Origin: Branchiostoma floridae
Taxonomy: Eukaryota > Chordata > Leptocardii > Amphioxiformes > Branchiostomatidae
Assembly: GCF_000003815.2 (NCBI RefSeq)
Contig: NC_049989.1
Span: forward strand, 13,543,764 to 13,607,763
Direction: 5' to 3'
DNA length: 64,000 nucleotides
Shown here: positions 43,501 to 55,766 of the stretch, in pieces
Layout: the number at the start of each line of letters is the position of its first letter
Position numbering within the stretch: the first letter of the stretch is position 1
Made by a program: the position numbers and the translations under genes
Notes under the pieces: model-generated
Told to the model about the DNA's origin: nothing
Seen by the model: the letters and a program-made list of their open reading frames with translations, nothing else
Databases searched by the model: none

Positions 43501-46500
43501 CAGCATCAAAACCATACCTGCATACATGCAGGTAAAAAAGATAAAGTCTGAAACAAACAATGATAATATTCTTAAATGTTCTCATGTTCCTCATCAAGAA
43601 AGTTTAATAAAGATGATTCTTGTTTTTTCTTTATAATACTTATATTAATAATAAAAACAATAAATACATTTTCTCCTTGTATTCTTAGCAAACACTCAGA
43701 GCATACATATATGAAAAAAAAATTGACCCAGCATGATTTTCTTTTATTTCCATAATACGAAAGTTTAAGAAAGATATTTCTGTTGTTGTTTTTTTCTGGA
43801 AGAAAGTTAGATGTGCTAAGGATGATGGGAAATTACTCCCATCATCCTTTGCCGTTTTATTTTAATATTTACCGGTAGTCTGAGTTGGAAGCTACTGCTC
43901 TTTAGCTGTAATTTTTTGCCTTACGTCCATTAGATCTTACAATAACAGGGAACAGATATGGTGTGTTTAGTGAAGACAATTTTCTGCATCATGTGGACCT
44001 TGTTAACAACGTGGCTAGCTTTTTTAAAGTATAACCACCCTTCGGCGTAACACACCAGCTTCGCGGTGGTTATATTACACCGGACAACCTGTCACACCTA
44101 ACCTAACCTAATCTATCTACATGTGTTATTCAAAAGTATCCGAAGAAGATGCCCCTATTGTGCTTGATGATAAAAAATTCCACGTCTACGATAGTTTTTA
44201 AAAAATGCGAATTTTTAAACACATCAGTTCTAGGATGTTAACTCTGGTACTTGAAGGCATGACTATTCCTTGTTCATTCTTGGAGCTGGCATTAGATACT
44301 TATCAGCATGCTTTGCTTCAGTAACCACTGCCATAACGTGATAGTTTCATGTCTTATTATAGGTAAAATTCTACATCTCGACAACCACACATTTGTTGGG
44401 TTCCATCGGTTATACACCCTGTCACTGAGTCACAACAAGCTGTCTTATGTTGGGAATGGATGGTTCAAAGGAGTTGAGGGCCATCTGAGTTTGTCTCACA
44501 ACGAGATAGCATACATAGAGGACGAGGCGTTTGGTACCAGTGACCGCTGTCTACACATTGTCGCCTTGCATCTGCCGTGGAACAAGCTGACCGTCATCAA
44601 ACCTGGCTACTTCAGACATCTGTGTGAGCTGGCGTTCTTGGATCTACGGCACAACAGGATTCGTGCCGTCGGAGAAGGTACGTTCAAAGTTGGATGATGT
44701 GACACTAACAACACTATTAAATATTTCCTTATTGCACTATAAGGTATGCAATTAAGCCTTACCTGGCCATCTGGATGCCCATCTTTTCTGTTAACTCAGT
44801 AAAAATGATATCTTATAGGTGTACATGTAAATCTAGGTGTACATGTAAAGCCCAATCGGTAAAAGATAAAATGGTGTTACAGTTCACTGACAGAGTGTAT
44901 CATTGGTAGTTTGTCACTTATTATGTGATATTATGGTTTTAGTTGACAGTCAAAGAGCTGAAATACATGTTCTATGCATTGGGTAAAAGGTTAAGCAAAC
45001 AAAGGATAAAATCGCAGACAAATCCTTTATTAGTTGGTCATATCGTTTTCATTTCCATATTGAGCATGAAATATTGTAAACACAACATGTAGAAATGTTT
45101 ATATTTCAATAATCCATTATCATTCCAGGTAGTTTTGCTACCCTTCATCGCCTTCGAGTTCTGCGTCTTGCTGGTAACGAAATCAAGGCGGTAAGAACAA
45201 CTTGGTTCCCGTCCATACAAGAGGAAAGACTTCTCAGCACTTTGGACCTGGCCCAGAATGAGATTCAGTACATCGAACCGGGCGTATTCAGGTTTCTTCC
45301 TCACATCGGTGACATCGATCTTTCGTACAACCGGATCGCAAGTCTACAAGAGAACCAATTGAAAATGGAAGATTCCAACTTTGACGTTTGGAGACTTCCT
45401 AGACTAAAGATAGTAGGAAATCCTTTTCGCTGCACGTGCGCTCTTAGGTGGTTGATGAAATCCTGTGATTCTCAGTTAACGGATTTGAGGCTTTTGACGT
45501 GCAGCTATCCAGGAGGTCTCCAAGGTAGGAACTTGTGCGAGTTTACAAGCGCCATGGTGGCATCGCTGCCGTGTCCCGCTCCAAGACTTACCATTGGTGC
45601 CTTGGATGGTGCCCGGACCTTCCGCTGTGAGATATGTTGGGAAGTAGAACCTCCCCATGTCAAGTGGACTCTGCCAAACGACACAAATGTCGTCATCACA
45701 GACGTGTCGTTTGGGACGGACACACACGTCAATCATGGTGACGTCAACATTACGACATCCCTGTACATGGACCCTGACGGATCCACATGTTGCCACTCAG
45801 AATCACTGTACGCTAATCGTTCAACACTGTCAAACAGTACCTGTAACTATGTGGGGAAGACTGTCTCTCTTCTGACAGCCAGCGAGATTTTGATGCAAAA
45901 ATGGCGTGGCGAAGTCGTGTCTTGTACCGCACTGTTTCCTTCAGACGAAGCGTTGAATGTTTCAGCTCATTATAAATTGTCAACGTTCAGAACTGGTCCT
46001 AACGCCAGTGTCACTGAGTTTCCTACTTCGGGTGCAGAAACATTGACAGAAGCTGGTGAAGGAAAACACCATGTAGTGTTCCTCCTGAACTCAGAAGTGA
46101 ACAACTTTTCAATTAATCCTTTGGATCTGGTCATAACTGCCCTTTTCACATCTTCAGTTGTTGCCTTGTCTTCTTTCGTCGGTCTTGTACTATATAAAAA
46201 TATATTCAAGAAGCGTCAAGAGAATTCGAGCGACTGTCATACGGAAAACCAACATGGCGCCGACCAGTTCTCCCATCATACCTACGAGACTGTGGAAGAC
46301 CAGCCCCAACCGGTTCACCAGTATGACGTCATACCGGATCATCAGAACACAGACGATATCATCACGCCGTACGGACAAGCTGCCATGTCAGGCGCCTATG
46401 GTATGGGGACAACAACGGCGGCAACAGCTAGTAGGAGTCAAAGGACTGAGAACTCAAGACCAGATACCCCTTATCCTAAACGAAAGAAACCACAAGGAGA

Positions 46501-46525
46501 AAGTAGAAGCGTCACTTCATTGTGA
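40560..46525 (+). CDS. LRR / Ig-like single-pass membrane receptor
   Basis: Exons 40560-40878 (CCAG|GTAATA), 44363-44677 (GAAG|GTACGT) and 45129-46525 total 2031 nt, 676 residues. All introns are phase 1, usual for extracellular module genes. Residues 1-17 look like a signal peptide. A cysteine-rich N-cap (about 19-70) is followed by LRRs (LSLSHNKLSYV, LDLRHNRIRAV, LRLAGNEIKAV, LDLAQNEIQYI, IDLSYNRIASL) and an LRR C-cap (NPFRCTCALRWL to SLPC, about 309-360). Residues about 361-490 have an Ig-like pair of cysteines with a central W (FRCEICWEV...VKW...VVSCTA) and several N-x-S/T sites. The membrane segment is about 542-568, then KKR. The cytoplasmic tail of about 105 residues carries YETV (597) and YDVI (610), YxxPhi-type motifs that could be phosphorylation or sorting sites. 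The layout resembles LRIG/AMIGO/LINGO-type receptors; orthology is not established. Intron 1 holds the second 2-kb repeat. Confidence 0.85.
40960..41544. other. AT-rich intron sequence with recurrent AAGAA/TTCTTGT motifs
   Basis: About 600 bp with many TTCTTGTTTT and AAGAAA motifs on both strands. The same style resumes right after the 2-kb repeat (43531-43720), so the 2-kb repeat seems to be inserted within one AT-rich element or intron segment. Confidence 0.5.
41545..43530 (+). repeat. 2-kb near-identical interspersed repeat, copy 2
   Basis: Partner of 22577-24558, same orientation, inside intron 1 of the LRR gene. Flanks differ completely on both sides, which fits insertion of a mobile element and not a larger segmental duplication. 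Confidence 0.85.
43818..43849. repeat. Short perfect hairpin
   Basis: AAGGATGATGGGA / TCCCATCATCCTT, 13-bp arms with a 6-nt loop, in the LRR gene intron. Confidence 0.8.
44036..44085 (-). repeat. GAAGCTGGTGTGTTACGCC repeat head (inverted copy)
   Basis: TTCGGCGTAACACACCAGCT is the reverse complement of the motif at 31890; the GATACA tail is absent. Confidence 0.6.
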
Positions 46526-47315
46526 TACAACCTCCAAACTTCTTGATATGCCAGTGTTTACGTTAGAGCAGCGCAGGCATGTTCTAACAACAGGACTGAA
46601 ATCATTTCTCATAAAGACATAGACAGGCCTGTTAAAGAAAACTATGTGTTGGCACTATATCATTGTGAAAACGTTCAGCTCATTTGTCCCAAAATGACAG
46701 ATATGTATCATTTTGAAGATGGGGCAGGAGAAGGAGAAGAAACATCAGGATAAGCAAGATATTTTAATATTCCATACCTATGGTATGGTTGAAATATAAG
46801 AAAGTTTGTGACAAGACTTGAAGAGATAAAACACTGTGCCACAATAAACAAAAAACAAGATTTATATCATATTCCGTGATGCAGTAAGTGACATTGGTGT
46901 CAACATTAAAATCATCAAACAGAATAAGATTAGCATTCCTTTGACAAAGAAAACTAACGTGTATCACCGGAGCACATCTCTATTCATATCTGGATTATGC
47001 TGCAAACCGGTATCTCTGCTTACAAAATTCCCTGACTAACAAGAAAAGTGCTTTTGAAGTTGTCATTTACGATGTGTATATATGAATGGAATAAACTATA
47101 AAAGCTCACTTAATCAAAGTTAACCTAAAGGAATAAGTAGAAGATAACGATGGCTGTCCTTGATTAAACTTGCAAAACGTTTAGTGATCTAAATCCATTA
47201 GCAAAGAGATCATATGCTTAGCATGTGACTAAGTCAGTTCTAATGGTATATGCATGCTAGTCGGCAATTACTACAAATGTACCTTTTTCTAACAAATAAA
47301 AAATTAAAAAATTAC
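46526..47315 (+). other. 3'UTR / 3' flank of LRR gene
   Basis: No coding exon. The first part (to about 46810) is the template of the degenerate downstream copy at 47316. An AATAAA-like AATAAAC occurs near 46843 and AATAAAC near 47090. Confidence 0.45.
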
Positions 47316-47760
47316 ATTTCGGGCGCCTATGGTATGGAGACAACATTGGCGTCAACAGCTAGAAGTTTTCAAAGGACTGGGAATCCAAAACAAGATATAT
47401 GCTAAATGAAAAAAAAAAAACGTGAGAAGAAAACAAAAGCGTCACTTCATTGAGCTACATCCTCCAAGCTTGATATGTCAGTGTTAACATTAGAGCAATG
47501 TAGGCATGTTCTAACAACAGGACTAAAAATGTTTCATGTTCTCATAAAGTCATAGACAGGCCTTGGTGAAGAAAAGCATGAATCATAGACACTTCACCCT
47601 TGTGCTTAATGTCATGTCAGTTGGCCCCAAAATGACAGGTGAATCGATTTGAAGGTGTGACTTGAAAATGAGAAGAAACATCAGGAAAAGCAAAATAATT
47701 CAACCCAAAGATGTGGTATGGTTAAAATATAATAAAGCTTGTAGCAAGACCTAAATGGAT
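47316..47760 (+). pseudogene. Degenerate copy of the LRR gene 3' end
   Basis: GGCGCCTATGGTATGGAGAC, AAAAGCGTCACTTCATTG..., TTAGAGCAATGTAGGCATGT and ATAGACAGGCCT match 46390-46800 in order. It covers the last 40-odd codons plus the 3'UTR. Stops (for example ATGCTAAATGA) break the frame. It starts abruptly and has no upstream exons. Confidence 0.8.
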
Positions 47761-48449
47761 AAAAAAAACACTTTACCAGGGCCGCGATAGCATTCGATAC
47801 GGGTGTTCCGTACCAGGTGATAATTTTCCGTATCACACAGGCTTCTAAACTGAGTAGTTTGGCACCAGTTAGAATACACCTTGAATTCCGTTCAATACTT
47901 ATCCAATTTAAATTCACCTCGAAAGTTTTGATCATGACAAAAACATTCAGGTAGCTATAGGCCCCAAGAATGGCATGAAGTTAGATGGCCCAAGATAGGA
48001 AGGACTGGAAGAAGTTCGTCAGTGCCTTATGCTCCACCAAAGGGAGCGAAGAGGATTGGGTACTAGGTACTAGATAGACATCAAGAATGGGCACAACTAT
48101 CTGGAATGCAGTGAGAATGTCTATAATGCACTATGAATACGCAGGATGTATACATAGAATTTTCATCCAAATGGCATTCCGGCTCATTTCGTCTCTCATG
48201 TGAAGGTGGTTACCACCAGAAAGTTTTTACAGGTCACTTAGTACTGCGGTGACAACAATGGGGACAACAACGGTAACACTAGTTTCATATCAACAGATTG
48301 TTTTCAAAACGTATCGTCAGAAAAGATAGTCCTAGTGTTTTTACAATAAACTCACAGGGACACTACATAAGCTATCAATAACCTGTGACGTCATAAATAC
48401 TTGACTAATGTTGTCATTGCCTGTTGTCTGTTCCTGGTCAACACTGATA
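47761..48449. other. Intergenic, no gene seen
   Basis: Nothing coding recognised. A GACAACAATGGGGACAACAACGG stretch at about 48250 weakly resembles the LRR C-terminal coding sequence again. Confidence 0.35.
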
Positions 48450-48918
48450 AGGCCATGTTGATTTGATTATATGGATGACATTCGCTGGAAACCCCAAAAA
48501 CTCATGAGAGCTTGCGAATAAAAGAAGTTTGACCAAAAAATAATGCCTTCATTATGAAATCTAAGTGGTCAGGAAGGTGCAACAAATAACTAAGCACACA
48601 TAGTATTGTATACCGAACAATAGATAATTCATTTTTGTTCTTTCATATCTCCTTTGACCTTGGAATTGATGTTTGGCCTGCATATGTTTTTGAATATCCC
48701 ATGGCAGATATTTGCTCATTTTGCAGCTGCTTTGTACGATTTACTAGCCTGGTATCCAGTCGTATTATAGCTCCCGAGTCTCTTCTCTTCGTAATTGCTA
48801 TATTACGGCTGGATTCCAGGCTACGATTTACAACATGGTTGAAAAACTGTTTTTTGGACACGGCTGAAAATTTGGTACGCGTGCAGATGTCATCCATATA
48901 ATCAAATCGACATGGCCT
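48450..48918. mobile_element. TIR element with AGGCCATGTTGATTTGA ends (copy 2)
   Basis: Left AGGCCATGTTGATTTGATTA, right inverted TTAGGCCATGTCGATTTGAT. Interior shares GAAACCCCAAAAACT and CATTATGAAATCTAAGTGGTC with 4948-5472. A smaller palindrome (48745-48823) is nested in it. Confidence 0.75.
48745..48823. mobile_element. Small foldback, TAGCCTGGTATCCAG ends, 79 bp
   Basis: TAGCCTGGTATCCAGTCGTA / TACGGCTGGATTCCAGGCTA style inverted ends (left ...GTATTATAG, right CTATATTAC...). Confidence 0.7.
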
Positions 48919-49078
48919 AACGGTAAAAGAAAATTGCAATGCACAATGTAAAATGTAGATAGTCTTTATTCTTGTAGAAATTGTATGATATGTCATTTGA
49001 AACTATAAATTCAACACATAATATGAACTCGAGATGACATATACGTAGCCTCAGCAGACGTATACATTTACATTACAG

Positions 49079-52000
49079 TCATGGTTTTACCTTTTGCTTC
49101 TTACTTGTTTTTATGTTCTGTACATGTATATGGTGATACAGGCCACGGGAGTGGGTGTAAGCCAGACTCCATTTCTGTTCTTTGTGGGTTACCCCGGTAA
49201 CTCGATCGTCTTTCTGCTCAAAATGAAAATTTTCTCCTTCGGCAGAAAGAGGTACCTCAAAGAAACTTTTGACGTTTTGTTGTGAATAGTCGCATTTATG
49301 ACAACCGCACTTGCTAAAAAGTGTGTCCAAACTGTTCATAAAGTTTTCAAGGCAACTCATATTGAGTCCCGTAGGAGTAAGTGAACAGTTCACATATTCT
49401 AACAGTTCCTGTAGTCTGTTCCACACCCAAAGAGTCTTCGGAAAATTACTCCTAGAATTAAAGATATATGTCAACAAAGGACATTGAAGTGAATAGCTTG
49501 ATTTATCAACAAAGGGGTTACCGACTATGTCCACCCGCGGTGAGATGCTAATGAGAAGGCTTAGACTTTCTGTGATTTTTTTGGTACTCTCAGAAAGTTC
49601 ATATTTTAACTTTCTATCTCTTACAAGTGCCATATTTAAATTATGTCTTAACTCATCGATCATTTCACACTTGTCTTCCATGAAATCCCTACATATTGAC
49701 GATATGACTTTTCTGCTGTCACAAAGGAAACAGTTCTTTAGAATTGTCTTTAATTTATCGATATCAGACTTTGCAGATTTGTTGTGTCCCGCATGCAGCT
49801 GTACCTGCGTGAAAAGACCTACAAATACTCCCATCGTCTTTTCCAGTTTAGCGATGCGAGGGAGTTTTGAAGCTTTTAGCCAGCCTAAAAGTTTCTTGAG
49901 TTCAAAACTCGTGGCCTTTAATACCTTAAGTTGCTCTTTTGAAGATTGTATTCGGTGGTTGATTTTTGCAATCATGGACCGTACCAGATGGCAGGCATCA
50001 ACTGGTTTCTTCATTAACCGTAGATGGTGGCGAATTCCCCACCACGTGCACCCTTTATAGTTGTTTTCTATTAAAGCTAAAGTCTCTGATAGAGCTGCAC
50101 AGTGTTCTGTGGGTATACGTAGTGTCGAATATTGCCCATGTTTTGACCCCTGCCCTGCAGCGCTCTGACCAGTGATTTTCTCAAACTGACGTGCCATGAT
50201 TGTTGCTATATACTTAAAGCTTACATCACTATGGAACGATTGATATGCTAATGGGAAGACAGAATCTTGTTGTGAATTGATAAGTATGTCTGATTTTCTA
50301 AACTTAGAATTTTGTGTGCTAGTTAGAGACAAGACACTCTTCAGCACTCCTGGGTCACCTAACAAATCGTGCCAATCTTCACGAGCAAATTCTAGGATAT
50401 CAAACTGTTTACTCTCCCTGGGCAGTCCTAGCATCACTTCAAAGTATCTGTTAGTACACGTAGAGGTGTCCATGTAGCGGTAGTATGTCTGCAGAACAAT
50501 AGTGACAATCTTTATAGCTTTCTGTATGACACTTCTGTATGGTTGCAGCAAGGGCGCAAAGCTCCCCATCGAATTGCAGCAACGCAATGTTTGTATGTCT
50601 TTTGTGTCATCATGGCAATTAACTTCATCATCACACTGCTTTATAACCATGACTTGATCCTTCATTAATAGATACTCACGTGGGTATTGTTGCTGAATGA
50701 GTGTTACTGCACTTCTTGTTAACGTTGAGAACGCTAACCCAAGGTCTTCTGGCTTTGCAATTGGGTTTGGGCTTAAAAGCATATTTTCTACCATATCAAG
50801 CGAAACTTCGTCAATATATATAGGTACAAGCCAGGCAAATGACGTAAGGAGTCTAGAATAATCAACTTTGTTAAGTTTGCCACTTTGAAGAAGTCTCTTA
50901 TAAAGGAAGAAAGACATATCTTTTAGTGACGTCATGACCTGGTTGATTTCACAGGAAGTCGATTGCAAGCCGATGTCATGTAGCTCTATGTATCCCATTA
51001 CCCTGAACAGGCTATCCGCTATGTTTACCAGTAAGCTAATAGTTACTTTGCCATTAGAAGGACACGACAGTAGAGTGCTCCTAAGAGAGTTTACATAATC
51101 AAGAATGTGACAGGACAAATCATGAGTAGAATGCTGTCTTAGAAGTATGAGCACTTGACCAAGGAGTAGAAGGAACGCCTCATCACATTCACCCCATTGG
51201 CAAATAAACTCAGCGGACTTTCTCATGAAATTGTAGGTACCATTGATGGAAAGGTTTGTTTGGTACTTGTCGATATTTAGGGCCAGATAATGCAGATGAT
51301 TATTTAGGATTTCTGCCTGCACCCTGGAGGTGTCATTGCTAAGTAACATTGTCGAGTATTTGAATGCCTTCTCCAAATGTGCGAGTCTCAAGGATTCGTT
51401 CAATTCTGCTACAACAACTTCTTGTACTATCCTGTGCACACTAAAAGCACAAGGCTGAAAGGCATGGCATCGGGAAGCCAGGGAAAATCTCTCTAGGTTT
51501 GCGACCATTTCCATCATATCTAATTTGTCCAGTCGCATTGAAGTATTCAAGAGCTTTGCAAAGTTTTCGTTGTAGGGTTTGGGACAAGGAATACAGTCTG
51601 GGCTCATAAATGAGGTCATGTTCAAAAGTACAGAGGCGCTAGGAGACAGCTGGCGCAGAGTGCAATCTAATGTTTGGCGAATATTCCTGTTTGCAACCTG
51701 TTCGATATCCATTTTATCCAGCAAGTCTACTTTCTTAGCGGCGTTAGCTCTGGTGTATTTGTCATAATACTCTTTGATAGAGCAGCCGGTTGTCTCAATG
51801 TATGCATACGCCAGCTGTAGGGCCAATGGGTGATGGCCGAGCGATCTGCCTAGACTCTCCACCCATCTACGGTCATCTTCACCGCTAGATCTGACTGTTT
51901 TGTTAAACAATGCCTGGGCCTCAGTATCGCTGAACGGAGGGAGACTGACCACTGAAATACGCTCCTTATCAAGTCTTAGGTTTTCCTGGGAGGTTAGAAG

Positions 52001-54565
52001 AATATGCCTTGTCTCTGTGATGCTGTGGGGAAGTAGGGACTCCAACTCTTTCATGGTTTCTCTGACTGCCCCATCAACTACTAGCAACCAATATCGTGAC
52101 TTTGTCAGGTACTTTCTAAACTGCATTGTTACAGACTTACAGCTCATTTCATCACTAGAGTGTACAGATTCTTCCCTGGTTAGACTAACGTAAGAGCTGT
52201 AGTGACTGATACTAGCACACAGGTCGCCCTTACTCGCTAACCTGACCCAGAACACCCCACCAGGGTACCTCTCCGCACGCCTGTGTCCGTACTCAATAGC
52301 CAATGATGTCTTCCCGACTCCGCCCAGCCCTCTGATGAGGCAGGTCCGGTTCTGTTTAAGACACGCGTCGATCTTGCCGAAGACGTCTTCCCGTCCCACG
52401 AAATTCTTCATACGGCGAGGAAAGACGACCATGAAGGATGTGTCTGAAACAGATTCATATCTTTATTACCGGTGTGATGAAAGGAAAACAATCCTGTCAC
52501 CAAATACATCGTTACCTTAACCAAACACTGGGCGATAGTGCACCCACCAACACACTTGTCCGAACATCAACGATTTTACAAATCGTTCAACGAATATCAT
52601 GGCTAAAGGACGATTTGTCGGGGATTTAATTTGGCGTTGTGTTGTGTTTTTATCATACTTTACATCAAATTTTTATTATTAAGTCAAAGGTCAAACCAAT
52701 CGAAATTTGGTTTTCGTACAGTCGCTCAGAAATCGCGTTCTGGTGACGAGAGGCACTAAATGATATGTTGCTAAATCGTCTTCAACGTCGGGACACTCAC
52801 CATTCATTCCGCCAGTGTAGTAAACAGTGACCATCCAGGCACAGATCAACAGCGTTAAGAGGAGCATACTAACGGTACCTAGTCATTTCATGGGTCACTT
52901 TGTGACATCTGCAAAACAGACTTAGTATATTAACCGTCGATAAAGTTTATGCAAAATCATTGAATGCTAATGGTTCAATGGTACGAACACATCTTACTAT
53001 AGAGTAGGTAAAGAAACTAGCTATAGGTTTCGTCATCAGCCGAGTCCAGCCTTCGACATGTTTACAGAATATAGAGTGTTCGATTTGTTTGAATAGAAAC
53101 CAACACATGTCAAAGAGCCATACGACATCGTGCTACAAAGTCCGGCTACAAAGTACAGAAGAGGTCGTCATCTTTCAAATATTTACTAGTAGCAAACAGA
53201 AAAATTGGGGTGGTGAAACTCATCGCACAGTCATCGATCTTTGATACCAAGCAGAAACAAACGAACAATCGTATGAAGAGAGCAAATAGTTTAAAACTTA
53301 TGTGGTATTGAGGGGACACAAAGGAGACATGTCATAATCAAAAGTCTTAGAATTTAACAGCAAATGATCAGCAAATGTACTGCAAACAAGCAGGGAAAAG
53401 TCAACCACCTTGCGGGCGCCGTCCAAGATCTTTCTTTCTTTTCTCTCCTCTCCTCACAGCTGTGTGAAGACGTGCCCGACTCTGTAGTAGCTGGCTGACA
53501 AGGTGACGATATGGAACTTCCTTCAAGCTTTCAATAAAGTCGTCAAAACCGTCGTACGGTAACTCTGTGGTGGCAACCGCGTAGAATACAGTGAACTAGG
53601 TCCATTTTAAGTTGGTTGCAAAATCATATTTTCATGGAACTTTTGTGGTATTGAGGACGTAAAATCCCAGAGTAATTTTCACCATGAAATTTCGTCCAAA
53701 TCATTCAGATCTGCATCAAACTGCAAACTTTTCATGCATCTAAAATGTATACAAACTGTCTAAATACTTGCTTTAAATTTACTCAGACCGTCGTTGAATA
53801 GTATTAGTAGTAGCCTGCGATACCTGAATTTTGCTTCGCATTTGTTGTTGACAAGACCTATCTGATTGGATGACTAAGCTAACCAATGGGACGAAGGGTT
53901 GAGCCTCAGTGCCAGCAACCTTTGGACTTGGGAGTAATGGGCACCTACAAAGGTTTTCTGGGACATCAGCAAAACTTCATGAATTAGTGACATATTGTGT
54001 GTAGATTTCAAGTAAACAATACGGAAAGAAACTCAGGAAAACATTACTTCAACCTTAAACGCTACCTACGTGACATTCGAGATTAGGGAACAGAAGGACT
54101 ATTAATTAGTAGGCAGAACACCCCTGATTTTCTACAGATATCAAAGCACAGCCAGCAGTAGGTGCCAGTTCATCCACCCAGGCTACGGTTTGTCATGCTT
54201 ACATGAAACTCACAGAGCCGGCTATCACAGCACTACGAACATGGCAGCCAAGATGTCATTCAGTCTACTATTAAGGTACAATACACATGAAGCAGCCGAA
54301 CATTAAAGTGTTTTAGATTACGGTTGATTTTTCATGTAGCTTGAAAATTGTTCGAAAGTTTTTGTAGCCTAAACGTACCCAACAGTTTGTCCAGTAGCGC
54401 CCTGGCGCCGCAGTGTGGCCCCTCTGTTCTCGCCTTGGCCCGGATGAACCCCGGGTCTCCGTCCCTCCAGTGGACCGTGCTGTACCGCAGGGCTTGTACC
54501 GGGTCCATGTCACGGGCAATATCGTCATAGCAGTCCAGAATAACTTGTCGGTGCAGGGGATCCAT
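49079..54565 (-). CDS. CARD / NB-ARC STAND ATPase, 1235 residues
   Basis: Three exons: 54565-54379 (donor TTGG|GTACGT), 53564-53409 (acceptor CCACCACAG, donor CAAG|GTGGTT) and 52443-49079 (acceptor CTGTTTCAG). Lengths 187, 156 and 3365 sum to 3708, an exact frame, with all junctions phase 1. Residues 1 to about 97 form a CARD split by the first intron: MDPLHRQVILDCYDDIARDM, ARALLDKLL, then PYDGFDDFIESLKEV and YRHLVSQLL. A basic linker follows. The NB-ARC ATPase has the P-loop GLGGVGKTS (about 153-161), Walker B YWLLVVDG (232-239), a sensor-like ILLTSQ, GHHPLALQLA (317-326), and SVHRIVQ (449-455) at the place of the MHD motif. The last roughly 750 residues are helical with no WD40 or LRR recognised. 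Such proteins oligomerise on activation and recruit CARD partners, as Apaf-1 does for caspase-9. The 3.4-kb uninterrupted exon has no stop or frameshift. Confidence 0.88.
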
Positions 54566-55138
54566 AGCGGCTACAAACAGTGAACGGTTTACAAAGTGGT
54601 AAATTACTTCCGGGTATTCTGGTCACGTGCGGCGATAACTTTCGATGACGTCACTGTTCAAATTAGTCCCAATCAATATATTATATTCTTCTTTGTAAAT
54701 TTGCAGTTGCCGCAACTTTGGCCATTCCCTTGTGTATTGGGTAGCGAATGGTTTGTACCCCATGATTTGGTAGTTTAGAAAATCAGTAGTAGTAGACACT
54801 TGAGTGAAGCGTTCGGTGCGGATGGATTTGTGAAGCTTAAGTAGTATTCAGTTTCGGGTGGTAGTTTTCCGCCGTTCTTTTCGACCTTAGTGGCGTTGCT
54901 TTATTCTAAGTTTGTCGCACACTTGCCCCTCTATGTTTAAGTTTTTTTCTTTACTTAGATATGAGGAACTGTTTTGCAGAACTACCGGATTGCAGGTGCA
55001 GAATTGAATGATGTGCCCAGCTGGTTAATCGTAGGACAGATTCAGTCTACAACGAGCATAATCTAAGCCCGAAAATACGAGGAAGGGGGCTGTCAATTTT
55101 TCATAGCGATAACCATACTGCAATAAGGGAAAAGATGT
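54566..55138. other. Upstream region of the CARD/NB-ARC gene
   Basis: No coding exon. No TATA motif near the start; an ETS-type site lies about 41 bp before the ATG. Confidence 0.4.
54606..54613 (-). promoter_or_regulatory. ETS-type site CCGGAAGT near CARD/NB-ARC start
   Basis: On the minus strand ACCCGGAAGTAAT lies about 41-48 bp upstream of the start codon. ETS sites at this distance are frequent in TATA-less promoters. Single short motif, so weak evidence. Confidence 0.35.
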
Positions 55139-55331
55139 AGTCTCTACCAGACTCCGGATCACTGGAAAATCGTAGAAATGGAACAAATAGAGGAGTAAGC
55201 CGGTCAGAGGAATATAACCGGCCAGGGAACAGCACGCGATCTACGGCCGGTTATATTCCACTGGCCGGCTTACTCCTCTATTTGATCCATTTCTACGATT
55301 TTTCCAGCGATCCGGAGTCTGGTAGAGACTA
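55139..55331. mobile_element. Foldback MITE with long arms
   Basis: AGTCTCTACCAGACTCCGGA at the left pairs with TCCGGAGTCTGGTAGAGACT at the right; arms of about 90 bp include AAATAGAGGAGTAAGCCGG and CCGGCTTACTCCTCTATTT. Small centre with ACAGCACGCGATC. Confidence 0.85.
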
Positions 55332-55466
55332 GAAAAGATCCCACTAAAAGCAAAAAAGTGTAAAGGAGCACTGTAGAATTGTGACTTTCTCTTCTGCCCA
55401 TAGCACCCAGGGATTACTATCGTTATATGGCTCTGCTCATTACATGCTGTACTGTTGTTTGCTTGA

Positions 55467-55590
55467 TTGTGTTCAGCACCAAGGACAGGTATGTTCACTT
55501 ATGGGCGTGTGGTGTTCATCGCCAGGGACAAGTTAATTTGATTACCTATGTGCATGGTGATTAGCACCAAGGACATGTGTATTTGTTTGG
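55467..55590 (-). repeat. 43-bp minisatellite units, inverted arm
   Basis: TTCAGCACCAAGGACAGGTA and GGTGTTCATCGCCAGGGACA are reverse-complement units of the array at 56395-57175. Two to three degenerate units are visible before a gap. Confidence 0.75.
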
Positions 55591-55666
55591 CTAGACAAGC
55601 TCATGCGGCCACACATGTTTACTTTGACTACCGAGCTCTGTGAACCCCCCAAAACTGGAAATGACT

Positions 55667-55766
55667 NNNNNNNNNNNNNNNNNNNNNNNNNNNNNNNNNN
55701 NNNNNNNNNNNNNNNNNNNNNNNNNNNNNNNNNNNNNNNNNNNNNNNNNNNNNNNNNNNNNNNNNN
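55667..55766. other. Assembly gap (100 N)
   Basis: Run of 100 N between the two arms of the 43-bp minisatellite. Confidence 1.
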
